Source of the DNA: SZUA-430 sp964638635 | GTDB taxonomy: Bacteria; Pseudomonadota; Alphaproteobacteria; Micropepsales; Micropepsaceae | DNA length: 34,797 bases | Direction of reading: 5' to 3' | NCBI GenBank assembly: GCA_964638635.1 | Contig: CAZXAQ010000040.1 | Coordinates: forward strand, 1-34,797 | Part shown: in pieces, positions 1 to 8,680 of the stretch | How the letters are laid out: each line of letters begins with the position of its first letter | Numbering within the stretch: the first letter of the stretch is position 1 | The notes under the pieces: generated by a model | What the model saw: the letters and a program-made list of their open reading frames with translations, nothing else | Told to the model about the DNA's origin: nothing | The model's database searches: none | Program-made: the position numbers and the translations under genes

Positions 1-51
1 AGCTGACTCTTAATCAGCGGGTCGCAGGTTCGATTCCTGCATCACCCACCA
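1..51 (+). tRNA. tRNA-Lys (anticodon CUU), 3' part
   Basis: The window opens inside a tRNA. A 5-bp anticodon stem (2-6 with 14-18) encloses the seven-base loop CTCTTAA, giving anticodon CTT at 9-11, which reads lysine AAG codons. The T arm with GGTTCGATTCC follows, then the acceptor 3' strand, discriminator A48 and an encoded CCA (49-51). The D arm and 5' acceptor strand lie before the window. tRNA 3' ends are common integration sites, but no integrase gene is visible beside it here. Confidence 0.93.
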
Positions 52-80
52 CTTTTCATTCGAAGAGCGAAATGAAAAGT
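51..80. other. Perfect 10-bp inverted repeat after the tRNA
   Basis: ACTTTTCATT at 51-60 pairs exactly with AATGAAAAGT at 71-80 across a 10-base loop. It begins on the last base of the tRNA. No T-run follows, so it is not a textbook terminator; it could be a processing or weak termination hairpin. The rest of the 362-base gap up to 414 shows no convincing gene, only spurious antisense reading frames, and must hold the promoter of the gsp operon. Confidence 0.45.
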
Positions 81-413
81 GCCGCGCCGAAGCCCCTCTT
101 GGGCGAAGGCGGGCAGACTCGCGAGCTTCGATCGACCACCAAGACCAGTCGGTTGCGGTCAGTCTAACGACGAGATCGATTGAGGCGTCACCAGAAAATT
201 CGCCGCAGTTTCTCTGAGCGTGGAAGCGGATCTGCAGAGCCCGCCTCATCTTCTTTTGTGCCGGACGCTGCGGTCGGTCTACCACCCCAAGGTGCGAGGC
301 CACTCGCGACGATTGAGGAGTAAGGCGAGGCACCACCGACCGGGCAGCTTGCTTGGAATGGGGCAAGACTGCTTTGTTTGAAGCGGAACCGGCATCCACG
401 AGGACGACAGTCG

Positions 414-1628
414 TTGCCCACGTTCGCCTACGAAGCCACGAGCCCCCAAGGCGGTGTGACGCGCGGTGTCATTGAGGCACCGACGCGGTCGGCGGCGGTC
501 GAGCGCATCTTGGGGCAAGGTCAGACGCCGATGCGCGTCACCGAGCAAAGCGCCGGCACGGCGGCACCGGCGCTCGATCGGCTCTGGCCGCAGTGGGATT
601 TGAGTTCGCAACGCCTGTCGATTTTGCGCGAATTGAGCCTTCTCCTGCGCGCCGGCCTGAGCGTCGAGCGCGCGCTGGTCGCGATGCAAGGCCTTGCGAA
701 GAAGGCGCGTACCAGAGCCACGCTGGCGCAACTGTTGGAGGGTTTGCGTTCTGGTGAAGCGCTATCTTCGTCCATGGGTCGTGCCGGAGCGCTGTTCCCG
801 GAGACAATGCGCAAGCTGATTGCCGCGGGCGAGGCGAGCGGGCGTCTCGCCGAAGTGACCGCGCGCCTCTCCGAAGCACATGCGCGAAACAAGGAAATGA
901 CGGATCGCGTCGTCTCCGCGTTGATCTATCCGGCGCTGCTTGTCGTCGTGATGATCGCGGTCCTTGTGCTGATCTTCACGGTGGTGCTGCCGCGGTTGGA
1001 GCCGTTGTTCGAACAGTCGTCGGGGGCGTTGCCGTGGCCGACTGCGTTGCTGCTTGGGATCTCCTATTTCTTCGAGACGTTCGGATTGTCGCTTCTGCTC
1101 GCGCTCATCGCAGGGCTCGTTTATGCGCTCTACGCTTCGCGGACGCCGGCCGCCAAGCTTTCGATAGATCGCTTTGCTACGAATTCGCGGCTGATGCTCG
1201 ACTTGCCGCGGCGCTATCAAGCGGCGCAGTTCTGTCGTAACCTCGGCATGCTTCTCGAAGGCGGCATGACGCTGAACCGCGCGCTTGAGGCGGCGGAAGG
1301 CGCGATGTCGAACCGTTACATGCGTTCGTTCATGCCGAAGCTGATCGACGATGTGCGCCAGGGCCGCACGCTCAAGGCCGCCCTCGATGGTGCCGGGGTG
1401 TTCCCGCGCTTGACCGTCGAATTCGCGGCCGTCGGTGAGGAGACGGGCCGCGTCGGCGCGATGATGAACGAAGCGGCGGACGTTCTCGATCGCGACGTCC
1501 AAACGGAGCTCGACAGGTTATCCGCGCTGCTGTTGCCCGTGGTGACCATCGTCCTTGGTGCGATTGTCGCGGCCATTATGACGGGTGTCGTCACCGGCAT
1601 CATGGCCGCCAACGATTTGGCCTTGTGA
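414..1628 (+). CDS. gspF: T2SS inner-membrane platform protein GspF
   Basis: GspF is the polytopic core of the T2SS inner-membrane platform; it contacts the ATPase GspE and helps insert pseudopilins. The protein starts PTFAYEA, as GspF proteins usually do, when the TTG at 414 is used. A GAGGA sequence lies about 9 bases upstream, giving 404 aa, the usual family length. An in-frame TTG at 378 would add 12 residues without a better ribosome site. Two copies of the T2SSF domain are seen (about residues 55-180 and 265-390), with hydrophobic segments after each and a C-terminal membrane helix. It is the first gene of the operon; gspE, which normally precedes it, is missing. Confidence 0.93.
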   Translation: MPTFAYEATSPQGGVTRGVIEAPTRSAAVERILGQGQTPMRVTEQSAGTAAPALDRLWPQWDLSSQRLSILRELSLLLRAGLSVERALVAMQGLAKKARTRATLAQLLEGLRSGEALSSSMGRAGALFPETMRKLIAAGEASGRLAEVTARLSEAHARNKEMTDRVVSALIYPALLVVVMIAVLVLIFTVVLPRLEPLFEQSSGALPWPTALLLGISYFFETFGLSLLLALIAGLVYALYASRTPAAKLSIDRFATNSRLMLDLPRRYQAAQFCRNLGMLLEGGMTLNRALEAAEGAMSNRYMRSFMPKLIDDVRQGRTLKAALDGAGVFPRLTVEFAAVGEETGRVGAMMNEAADVLDRDVQTELDRLSALLLPVVTIVLGAIVAAIMTGVVTGIMAANDLAL

Positions 1629-1629
1629 T

Positions 1630-1995
1630 ATGGCGCGCGGCTATTCGCTTCTCGAACTCGTTGTGGCGCTCGCGATCATGGGATTGATTGCCGCGGTCGC
1701 CGCCCCGGTGGTCATCGGCGGCATCGACCGCGTGACGTTGAACACCGATGCGCGCGAGGTTGCGACGAAGCTGCGGGCGCTGCGTGAGGCAGCGCTGGAC
1801 AGTCAGCGCGAAATCACTGTGACGGAGGGCGACTTCGACGTGGCGGCGGGCACGCGTATCGAGTTCCCCAAGCGCGGATTCGTGATTGGGGCCGACGGCA
1901 CTGCCGGCGCAGCGTTGCACCTCGTACGCGGCGACGCTTCCGTGCGCGTCGTCGTGAACCGATTGACTGGGCGCGTCGCCGTGGAGGCGCCATGA
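1630..1995 (+). CDS. gspH: T2SS minor pseudopilin GspH
   Basis: A 121-aa pseudopilin. The start at 1630 gives MARG|YSLLELVVALAIMGLI, a class III prepilin signal with cleavage after Gly4 and glutamate at mature position 5, followed by the hydrophobic helix. The body and the C-terminal VNRLTGRVAVE stretch fit the GspH/FimT fold better than the major pseudopilin GspG, which would show a calcium-binding C-terminus. It lies one base after the gspF stop, and its own stop overlaps the gspI start. Role: minor pseudopilin of the periplasmic pseudopilus. A longer in-frame start at 1585 would bury the prepilin signal and was rejected. Confidence 0.86.
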   Translation: MARGYSLLELVVALAIMGLIAAVAAPVVIGGIDRVTLNTDAREVATKLRALREAALDSQREITVTEGDFDVAAGTRIEFPKRGFVIGADGTAGAALHLVRGDASVRVVVNRLTGRVAVEAP

Positions 1996-2387
1996 GCGGC
2001 GAACGCGGCTTCACGCTTGTCGAAGCGCTTGTGGCATTTGCTATTTTGGCGCTCATGCTGGTGGCGCTCTACGGCGCCGTCGGTACGAGTTTGAACGGCC
2101 TTGCGCGCTCTGGGCGGTACGAGGAAGCGATCCTGATTGCAGAGGGACGCCTCGCCGAGCTTACCGCGCTGCGGGTCCTGCCGCAGACCCTTGAGGGGCA
2201 GGTCGAGGGAAGCGCGCACCGTTGGAAGATCGAGGCGATTGCACCGGCAAAGCCCGAAGCGTTCGAGACCTCGCTTTCGCCGCTGCGGCCGGAGCGGATC
2301 AAGTTGACGATTGCCTGGCAGGAACTCGGGAGCACGCGCGAGATCGTCGTCGAGCGCGAAATTCTGCTTTGGCGGGAGCCACGTTGA
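1992..2387 (+). CDS. gspI: T2SS minor pseudopilin GspI
   Basis: A 131-aa pseudopilin starting MSGERG|FTLVEALVAFAILAL, with cleavage after Gly6 and Glu at mature position 5. Features of GspI visible here are the short conserved segment after the helix (LIAEGRLAEL) and a compact C-terminal sheet. GspI nucleates the GspI-J-K tip complex of the pseudopilus. The start overlaps the gspH stop by 4 bases (ATGA), implying translational coupling. Confidence 0.9.
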   Translation: MSGERGFTLVEALVAFAILALMLVALYGAVGTSLNGLARSGRYEEAILIAEGRLAELTALRVLPQTLEGQVEGSAHRWKIEAIAPAKPEAFETSLSPLRPERIKLTIAWQELGSTREIVVEREILLWREPR

Positions 2388-3013
2388 TGCGAAATCAGGC
2401 GGGATATTCGTTGGTCGAACTGATGGTCGTGCTGGCGCTGCTCGGCCTGATCTCGCTCGCGATCGCGGGCAGTCTTCGCTTCGGCGCGCGCGTCTGGGAG
2501 CGAACCGAGCAAGAGGTTGCGGCAACTGAGACGGCCCGCGGCGGGCATGCGTTCTTGGGTACGCTGCTATCGCATGTCTATCCGCGAGCCGTTGCCGACG
2601 GTTCGGACGCTGCGTTCGACGGATCGGCCGAGCGTATGACATTCCTGACAGACGCGTCTTCGGCCTATGGCGGCGGCGGTATCGCCCGCGTGACACTGTC
2701 CTTGAGGAAGGAGCGCGGTGCCGTCGCGCTTATGCTCAGCCATCAAGATGAAGAAGGCGCATTGTCCGCGCAGGACGAGGTGTTGTTCGCCGGGGCGGAG
2801 CGCGTCGCCTTTGCGTACGCGGAAGTCAAAGACGGCGGCGTCGCCTGGACGGATACGTGGACGGGCAAAACGAGCTTTCCCGCGCTCATCCGGGTGCGGG
2901 TTGCCTTTCCAAAGGGCGCCGGCACGTGGCCCGATCTCATCGTGCGGCCGCGCATCGATCGTGCGCCGAACTGCGTGTTCGATCCCGTTTCTTTCGGGTG
3001 CCGCAATGGGTGA
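2387..3013 (+). CDS. gspJ: T2SS minor pseudopilin GspJ
   Basis: A 208-aa pseudopilin starting MRNQAG|YSLVELMVVLALLGLI, again with Glu5 after the cleavage Gly. The ATG at 2387 overlaps the last base of gspI. The body is the long beta-rich region of GspJ, with an RVAFAYAE segment and the C-terminal PDLIVRPRI typical of the family. It forms the pseudopilus tip with GspI and GspK. The frame is open further upstream to 2222, but only the 2387 start places the prepilin signal at the N-terminus. Confidence 0.88.
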   Translation: MRNQAGYSLVELMVVLALLGLISLAIAGSLRFGARVWERTEQEVAATETARGGHAFLGTLLSHVYPRAVADGSDAAFDGSAERMTFLTDASSAYGGGGIARVTLSLRKERGAVALMLSHQDEEGALSAQDEVLFAGAERVAFAYAEVKDGGVAWTDTWTGKTSFPALIRVRVAFPKGAGTWPDLIVRPRIDRAPNCVFDPVSFGCRNG

Positions 3014-3878
3014 GCGCTCGAACGAACGCGGGATCGCACTTATCGCCGTGCTTGGTTTTCTCACGGTGATGTCGCTGCTCGTGCTCAGCGTGACCAGCGC
3101 AGCGCGCACCTCGATCAACGCGAGTGCGCGCCACCTCGCGCGGCTGCAAGCGCAGGCCGCCGTCGACAGCGGGATCGAGATGGCCGTCAACCAACTGATC
3201 GACGGCCAACAATTGGCGCCGCCGGTGCTTGCCGGTCCGCAAGAGCTGGACATCGGCGGCTACAAGGTCGTCGTGACGGCGCGGCCGGAGAGTGCGAAAA
3301 TCGATCTGAATTATGCGGACGTCGCTCTGCTCATGGGCATGTTTCGTGCCGCGGGTGCTGGGGACGACGAGGCGAGCGCGCTTGCCTCCGCCGTTCTCGA
3401 TTGGCGCGACGGCGACGACCTGCTCCACTTGAACGGCGCGGAGAAGAAGGAATATGCGGCTGCGGGGCTGAAGTACGGTCCTGCCGATAAACCGTTCGAA
3501 AGCGTTGACGAGCTTCGCCTCGTGCTCGGCGTGACGCCGGCGCTGTTTGCGTGCTTGCGCGGCGAAGTCACCGTCCTGGCACAGCGCGCGAGTGTGGATG
3601 TTGACCACGCCTCGCCGCTTGTGCGCCGGGCGGCCGGCGTTAGTGCCGACAACCCGAAGGGAAGCGCCTCCACCTTCAGCGTGATCTCAGGCCAAGCTGT
3701 GGGGGCGGGCGAGGTCTACGAGATCACCGCGCGGGTTGACGACGGCAAGCGCGGCATCCGCCGCGGCGAACGGGTGGCCGTTCGCATTACCGGCAACCGC
3801 CAGGATCCCTTCTGGACCTTGGCCGCAAGCCCCGCGCCCGTAGACGGACCAACCTGCGCGAACACCAACCAGCGCTAG
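3006..3878 (+). CDS. gspK: T2SS minor pseudopilin GspK
   Basis: A 290-aa protein starting MGERSNERG|IALIAVLGFL. The prepilin motif lacks Glu5 (Ala instead), the known peculiarity of GspK, which caps the pseudopilus tip. The alpha-helical insertion domain is present (IDLNYADVALLMGMF ... VLDWRDGDD ... FESVDELRLVLGV), with the conserved WRD and SVDEL motifs. The ATG at 3006 overlaps the gspJ end by 8 bases. After the stop comes a 41-base gap, the first real break in the operon. Confidence 0.91.
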   Translation: MGERSNERGIALIAVLGFLTVMSLLVLSVTSAARTSINASARHLARLQAQAAVDSGIEMAVNQLIDGQQLAPPVLAGPQELDIGGYKVVVTARPESAKIDLNYADVALLMGMFRAAGAGDDEASALASAVLDWRDGDDLLHLNGAEKKEYAAAGLKYGPADKPFESVDELRLVLGVTPALFACLRGEVTVLAQRASVDVDHASPLVRRAAGVSADNPKGSASTFSVISGQAVGAGEVYEITARVDDGKRGIRRGERVAVRITGNRQDPFWTLAASPAPVDGPTCANTNQR

Positions 3879-3919
3879 AAATTCCCGCTAAATAAACCAT
3901 TGCGTCCCTGCAAGTCTCT

Positions 3920-5041
3920 GTGTTCGTTGATAGCGTGTCGGACAAGACCATCACCATCGACCTGAATGCCCCGGTGCGCCTCGCAGACGCGCCGGCGCTT
4001 GCCGCGCGCGTGTTCGATTGGTGGCTGCAGGAGCTTCTGGAATTCGCGCCTGCGGCGTTGATCAGCCGCTTGCCCAAGCCGCCGCGGACGGCGACGCTGC
4101 ATGCGGACGCGACGACGTGGCGGATCGTTTCGAACGGCGACGCGCCACGGACGATCGAGCTTGATGCGACCGCGAGCGACAAAGAAATCGCCGACCGCAT
4201 TTTGGAGTCCGCCCCGGATTTCAGTCTTTCGCGTCTGACCGTCCTGCTGCCACGCCGGACGGTGTTGGAGCGGCGCGTTACGCTGCCCTTGATGCCAGAC
4301 GCGGCGTTGCGTTCCGCGGTGGAACTTCAGATCGACCGCCTGTCGCCGTTCGCGGCCGATGCCGTGCGCTTTGATGCCCGCGTGCACGAGCGCGACGCGG
4401 TTGAAGGCACGATGCTTGTCGATATAGCTGCGACGCCGCGCGCTTCGGTTGAGGCGCTCGAGCAGCGGCTGACGTCGTTTGGCCTGAAGCCGGTGACGAT
4501 CGACATCGAAACCGGCAATGGCGAGCGCGCGGGCTTCGATTTACGGGCGCCGGACAACGGGACGAACGCGCGGACCGCGTGGCTCACTACGGCGGGATTT
4601 GCTGCTGCCGCGGCAATCGCCTGGTATGTCGCCGTGGTCGCCTGGGGTACGGCGCGCGAGCGCGAAATCGACGGTTGGAAGGCTTCCGTCGAGAGTCTGC
4701 GTCCCGTGGCCGCCCGCACAGCCGCACTACGCCGAGAGGTCGAGGGTTTGATCGAGCCGCTGCAAGTCGCCCGGGCGCATGTGCCGGGCGCAGCGCTGCT
4801 GCCGATCGCCGAAGTTACCAGAATCTTGCCGGACACTGTGCGCCTTGCGGAGTATCGGATGCTGGAGGGCGGTATCGAGCTCACAGGCCTTGCCGACGAT
4901 GCGCCGAGCCTGATCGGTAAGCTCGAAGCCTCGAAACTGTTCAAGGAGGTGAAGTTCCGTTCCCCCGTGATGCGCCGGCCGGAACTGGCCAAAGACCGCT
5001 TTGAGATCACGATGAAGCTGGAACAGGCAGGCGGCAAATGA
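3920..5041 (+). CDS. gspL: T2SS assembly protein GspL
   Basis: A 373-aa protein of GspL/PilN type. The N-terminal half (about residues 90-190) is an actin-like cytoplasmic region with a LLPRRTVLERRVTLPLMPD motif. A single membrane helix lies near 208-230 (ending AWYVAVVAW), followed by a short coiled stretch and a periplasmic ferredoxin-like domain (about 290-370). GspL recruits GspE to the inner membrane and pairs with GspM. The start is GTG at 3920; another in-frame GTG at 3935 (giving MSDKTITID) is equally possible, and neither has a strong ribosome site. The stop overlaps gspM by 4 bases. Confidence 0.85.
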   Translation: MFVDSVSDKTITIDLNAPVRLADAPALAARVFDWWLQELLEFAPAALISRLPKPPRTATLHADATTWRIVSNGDAPRTIELDATASDKEIADRILESAPDFSLSRLTVLLPRRTVLERRVTLPLMPDAALRSAVELQIDRLSPFAADAVRFDARVHERDAVEGTMLVDIAATPRASVEALEQRLTSFGLKPVTIDIETGNGERAGFDLRAPDNGTNARTAWLTTAGFAAAAAIAWYVAVVAWGTAREREIDGWKASVESLRPVAARTAALRREVEGLIEPLQVARAHVPGAALLPIAEVTRILPDTVRLAEYRMLEGGIELTGLADDAPSLIGKLEASKLFKEVKFRSPVMRRPELAKDRFEITMKLEQAGGK

Positions 5042-5616
5042 CGTTCGATCTGACGCCGCGTCTGCAACGTTTCATCGCGCTCGGCGCTGTGGGCGTCATT
5101 GTGCTGCTTGTCGTGTGGCTGTTCGTTTGGCCGTTCTGGACCGCTGCCGCGTTACATGCGGAACAGGTCGCGATGCTGAAGCGGCAGGTTCTGACGATGC
5201 GCGGTCTGGCTGACGCTGCGCCGCGCTTCGAACAATTGTCGAAGAGGCTGGCTGCCAACCCCGAGATCGCGCAGTTGACCTACGCCGCCCCGCAACCGGC
5301 GCTCGCGGTGGCGCAGTTGCAAGGCCAGCTCAGTCAGATTTTCGCCGCCGCCAGCGCGGTCGTGACCACCAGCCAGCCGCTGCCTGAGGAGCGCATTGGT
5401 TCGCTCACCAAGATCACCGTCCAATCGACGGTCGAGGCGGAGATCGAAGCCGTCGTCGCGGCGCTGCACGCGATCGATGCGGCACGCCCTCTGCTCAACG
5501 TCGAGAAGCTCGTGCTGCGCGATCCCGACGGCGAGTGGGCGGTGAACCCGCAAGCCGCCCAGCCGAACAAGCTGCAGGTCGACATTACCGTCTCGGCCTA
5601 TATGCGTGTGCCATGA
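5038..5616 (+). CDS. gspM: T2SS assembly protein GspM
   Basis: A 192-aa bitopic protein with a short cytoplasmic tail, one hydrophobic helix at about residues 13-36, a periplasmic heptad-rich helix (about 40-75) and a ferredoxin-like C-terminal domain. This is the architecture of GspM, the partner of GspL in the inner-membrane platform. The start overlaps gspL (ATGA) and the stop overlaps the next gene in the same way. Sequence conservation is weak in this family, so the call rests on topology and gene order. Confidence 0.82.
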   Translation: MTFDLTPRLQRFIALGAVGVIVLLVVWLFVWPFWTAAALHAEQVAMLKRQVLTMRGLADAAPRFEQLSKRLAANPEIAQLTYAAPQPALAVAQLQGQLSQIFAAASAVVTTSQPLPEERIGSLTKITVQSTVEAEIEAVVAALHAIDAARPLLNVEKLVLRDPDGEWAVNPQAAQPNKLQVDITVSAYMRVP

Positions 5617-6125
5617 CGTTGCTCGGCGAGCTGACACCGGCACGCAAGGTGCTTCTGGGCATAGCTGCGGCGGGGCTTCTGGCCGCGATGGTCGCGTTCG
5701 TGCCGTCTCCGTTCGGCCTTTTCGATCTCTTCCAAAAGCCGCCGGTGCCGGAGGTGAAGGCGCCACCCCCGTTGCGGCTGCCGCCCACGCCGCCGCTCGC
5801 GAGTTTCGATGCGATTGCGGCGCGTCCGTTGTTCAACGTCGACCGCAAGCCCGATCCGCTACCCCCGCCGCCGGAAGCGGCGAAGCCTGCGATCACGTTG
5901 GGCGATCTGACCCAATATCGGGTTGTGGGGACCGTGCGCGACGACCAGCGGCAGCTTGGTCTCGTGCAGAAGTCGGGCGGTTCGCTGCTGACGCTCAAAC
6001 CCGGTGACACGTTCGAAGGGTGGACGGTCGACAAGATCGACCGGAGCGGAATTGCAATTTCTGGTGGCGGGCGCAAAGAAGTTCTTGCAATTCCTAAAGC
6101 GACGAACGCCGCGAAATCTCCCTGA
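5613..6125 (+). CDS. T2SS GspC/GspN-like bitopic protein
   Basis: A 170-aa protein with a membrane helix at about residues 12-31, a long proline-rich linker (about 40-90), the segment SFDAIAARPLFNVDRKP, and a C-terminal domain (about 100-165) with VVGTV ... LVQ ... LLTLKPGDTFEGWTVDKI. This is the GspC homology-region layout: inner-membrane anchor, periplasmic linker, then the domain that touches the secretin N0 domain. The PDZ or coiled-coil end of classical GspC is absent, and alphaproteobacterial versions of this length are often named GspN. It sits immediately before the secretin gene, fitting a link between platform and outer membrane. Confidence 0.72.
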   Translation: MTLLGELTPARKVLLGIAAAGLLAAMVAFVPSPFGLFDLFQKPPVPEVKAPPPLRLPPTPPLASFDAIAARPLFNVDRKPDPLPPPPEAAKPAITLGDLTQYRVVGTVRDDQRQLGLVQKSGGSLLTLKPGDTFEGWTVDKIDRSGIAISGGGRKEVLAIPKATNAAKSP

Positions 6126-6158
6126 GCGCGAATTTCACACGGCGTGCACTTTGCCATC

Positions 6159-6183
6159 GCGCGAAACAACTGTGTTGTCGCGC
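6159..6183 (+). other. Hairpin between gspN and gspD
   Basis: GCGCGA plus AACA (6159-6168) pairs with TGTT plus TCGCGC (6173-6183) around an ACTG loop, with one bulged G at 6177. It lies in the 125-base gap between the gspC/N-like gene and gspD, the longest gap in the operon. No T-run follows. It could moderate read-through or stabilise mRNA between the platform genes and the secretin gene. Confidence 0.4.
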
Positions 6184-6250
6184 ATTTCACTTGCGCGAAG
6201 CGCTCGTTTCTTCTTTCGTGCCGCTTTCCGGGTTTGTTGGGTTCGGCGAT

Positions 6251-8341
6251 ATGAGTTGGAAGCGCGTCGCGTTGCGGCCGTCCGCGTTGGCTTTGCTTGC
6301 GGCGACGCTTGCCGCCTGCGCCGACGACGGCAGCAGGCTTCCCGTGACGACCGCGCCGCCGCCTGCGCCGAACGCCGCGCCGCCGGCGAGCACCGTGATC
6401 GACGATCAGACGAACGAGGGTGCCGCGCAGCCGAAGGTTGAGGTGTTCAAGGGCACCGACACGCAGGTGCGCCCCGTGCCGGAGCGCCGCGAGGCGGCTG
6501 GCGGCGATTTGGAGCTCGACTTCTCCGACGCCGAAATCAAGGACGTGGTGCGCACCGTCCTGGGCGACATGTTGAAGGTGCCCTATTCGATCGATCCGCA
6601 GGTGACGGGCAAGGTCACGCTGCGCACCAGCCGGCCGTTGCGTCGGGTTGATGTGGTGGCGGCGCTCGAGACCGCGCTGAAGGCAAACAATGCCGTGATC
6701 GTGCGGGCGGACAATGTCTACAACGTGGTTCCAGCCACGGATGCGCAGAAGCGTATCGACGGGTTCGAGATTTCGGGCACACCGCGGTCGCGTCTGCCGG
6801 GTTATGGCGTCGAGATCGTGCCGCTGAAGTTCATCGCCGCGGCCGAGATGAACAAGATTTTGACCCCGATCGCGCCGGCGAACGGCATCATGTCGACCGA
6901 TCCCGCGCGCAACTTGATCTTCCTGGCGGGCACGCGCCAGGAACGCGCGGCGATGCTAGACACGATCAGGCTCTTCGACGTCGACTACATGAAGGGCATG
7001 TCTTATGCGCTGGTGCGGCCGGAACATCTCGACGCGCCGGCGCTGGCGGAGGAATTGAAGAGCGTCTTCAAGACGACGGCCGGTGCCAACGCCGATCTGC
7101 TGCGCTTCGTGCCGCTGGCGCGACTCAACACGCTGCTCGTTGTTTCGCCGCGGGCGGCGTATTTGAACGAAGTCGCGAAGTGGGTGGAGCGGCTCGACGT
7201 CGTGCAACGCCGGCCGGCGCAAGGTGTTTACTACTACCGCATGCAGAACGCGAAGGCGGAGGACGTCGCCCGGTCGCTCGCGGCGGTTTACGGCAGCGCG
7301 GTCAATCTGGGCGCGTCGGATGCGCCGCAACCCGGTGGCGAGCAAGGTCCGGGGCCTGACGGTCAGCCGCCTGCGGCCGAGCAACCTACGCCACCGGCGA
7401 CGGCGGCGGGGCCCGGGTTTGGTGCGCCGCGCAGTGGGGCGGGCAATGCGAACCTGCAGATCGCGGTCGATGCGGCGAACAACGCGCTGATCGTGCGGGC
7501 GGGGGCCAGCGAGTACGCGGCGCTGGAGCGGTTTCTCAAAGAGATCGACATTGCGCCGGATCAGGTGCTGATCGAGCTCACGATCGCGGAGGTGACGCTG
7601 AACGACGCGCTGCGCTATGGCGTGGAGTGGTTTTTCCGCAATGCCGACCAGACCTACAATTTCGGGCGCAGTGCGAATCCGTCATCGTCGTTTCCGGGCT
7701 TTTCGTTCACGTACACGGTGCCCGACATCGATGTGGTCGTGAACGCGCTCGACAACGTCACCGACGTGCGCGTGATCTCCGCGCCGAAGCTGCTGACGCT
7801 CGACAACAAGACGGCGACGCTGCAGGTCGGCGATCAGGTGCCGATCATCACGCAGTCGGCGACCGGCGTGCGCGACGCGAACGACCCCACGATCGTGAAC
7901 TCGGTGCAGTTCCGCGACACCGGCATCGTGCTGAAAGTGACGCCGCGCATCGGCAAGAGCGGCACGGTGTTTGTGGACGTCGATCAGGAGGTGAGTTCGG
8001 CGATCCCGACCACGACGTCGGGCATCGATTCCCCCACGATCCAGCAGCGCAAATTGTCGAACTCAGTCGCGGTGCAAGACGGCGACTCGATCGCGCTGGG
8101 CGGGCTGATCCGGCAGAGCGAGACGGTGGGCGAGGGCGGCGTGCCGCTGCTGAAGGACGTGCCGCTGCTCGGCAAGCTGTTTTCGACCACGAGCGAGACC
8201 AGCGACCGGACGGAGCTGTTGATCTTCCTGAAGCCGCGGATCATCCGCAGCCCGGCGGCGGCGCGCGAGATCACGGAGTCGCTGCGCCGGGGTTTGCGGG
8301 GGTTGGACGCGATGATGACGGACGCGGAGAAGCGGAAGTAG
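6251..8341 (+). CDS. gspD: T2SS outer-membrane secretin GspD (lipoprotein form)
   Basis: A 696-aa secretin, the outer-membrane channel of the T2SS. The ATG at 6251 gives a lipoprotein signal ending LAATLAAC with lipid-bearing Cys23; the in-frame TTG at 6191 would bury it. N0 (LDFSDAEIKDVVRTVLGDML, about 95-165), N1-N3 repeats, a Gly/Pro-rich insert in N3 (about 355-395) and the secretin barrel (about 430-680) follow in order. Diagnostic barrel motifs are present: VRVISAPKLLTLDNKTA, VGDQVPIITQ, GIVLKVTPRI and the C-terminal GGLIRQSE ... VPLLGKLF ... LLIFLKPRII. A secretin carrying its own lipobox may not need a separate pilotin. Confidence 0.95.
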   Translation: MSWKRVALRPSALALLAATLAACADDGSRLPVTTAPPPAPNAAPPASTVIDDQTNEGAAQPKVEVFKGTDTQVRPVPERREAAGGDLELDFSDAEIKDVVRTVLGDMLKVPYSIDPQVTGKVTLRTSRPLRRVDVVAALETALKANNAVIVRADNVYNVVPATDAQKRIDGFEISGTPRSRLPGYGVEIVPLKFIAAAEMNKILTPIAPANGIMSTDPARNLIFLAGTRQERAAMLDTIRLFDVDYMKGMSYALVRPEHLDAPALAEELKSVFKTTAGANADLLRFVPLARLNTLLVVSPRAAYLNEVAKWVERLDVVQRRPAQGVYYYRMQNAKAEDVARSLAAVYGSAVNLGASDAPQPGGEQGPGPDGQPPAAEQPTPPATAAGPGFGAPRSGAGNANLQIAVDAANNALIVRAGASEYAALERFLKEIDIAPDQVLIELTIAEVTLNDALRYGVEWFFRNADQTYNFGRSANPSSSFPGFSFTYTVPDIDVVVNALDNVTDVRVISAPKLLTLDNKTATLQVGDQVPIITQSATGVRDANDPTIVNSVQFRDTGIVLKVTPRIGKSGTVFVDVDQEVSSAIPTTTSGIDSPTIQQRKLSNSVAVQDGDSIALGGLIRQSETVGEGGVPLLKDVPLLGKLFSTTSETSDRTELLIFLKPRIIRSPAAAREITESLRRGLRGLDAMMTDAEKRK

Positions 8342-8677
8342 TTAGGACGCCCCGAACTCGTTGCTGAGCGTGTCCAGCGCTTCGCAGTAGGCGCCGAGAT
8401 CTTTGGCCGTTTCGAATTGCGTCGCGGCGGCGTTCACTTTTTTGACGCGACTGGCGAGTTCCTCCACCGTGATTTTGCCGGAGGCGGCGTCAGCTTGCAT
8501 AGCGGAGGTGATCTCCGCGACCCGCGCCTCGACGTCGGCGCGCTCGCCGCATGAGCGGCCGCCGCTCACAACCATGGCGACCCCCGCCATGGCGACCGCC
8601 GCGATGCCGCCCAGCGCCGCGAGGCGCAGCCTTGGGGTCAGAGCGTTCCATGCGGCGACGATGCGCTGAAGGTCCAT
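8342..8677 (-). CDS. Small membrane-anchored protein of unknown function
   Basis: A 111-aa protein that I do not recognise. It has a short cytoplasmic start, one hydrophobic helix at about residues 19-38, and a helical domain with two cysteines (positions near 43 and 98) that could form a disulphide outside the cytoplasm. Its stop abuts the gspD stop with no gap (convergent), and its start lies 3 bases after the stop of the YD/Ig-like gene, so those two are very probably one transcript. The shared transcript suggests it serves the exported YD/Ig-like protein, but nothing in the sequence shows how. Confidence 0.68.
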   Translation of the reverse strand: MDLQRIVAAWNALTPRLRLAALGGIAAVAMAGVAMVVSGGRSCGERADVEARVAEITSAMQADAASGKITVEELASRVKKVNAAATQFETAKDLGAYCEALDTLSNEFGAS

Positions 8678-8680
8678 GCG

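Noticed and set aside
10..399. Minus-strand frame overlapping the tRNA
   Set aside because: Its C-terminal WWVMQESNLRPAD is the translated antisense of a tRNA end, a well-known spurious annotation.
1..413. Integrated element at the tRNA-Lys 3' end
   Set aside because: No integrase and no second copy of the tRNA end is seen in the window; the operon after it is a conserved secretion system.
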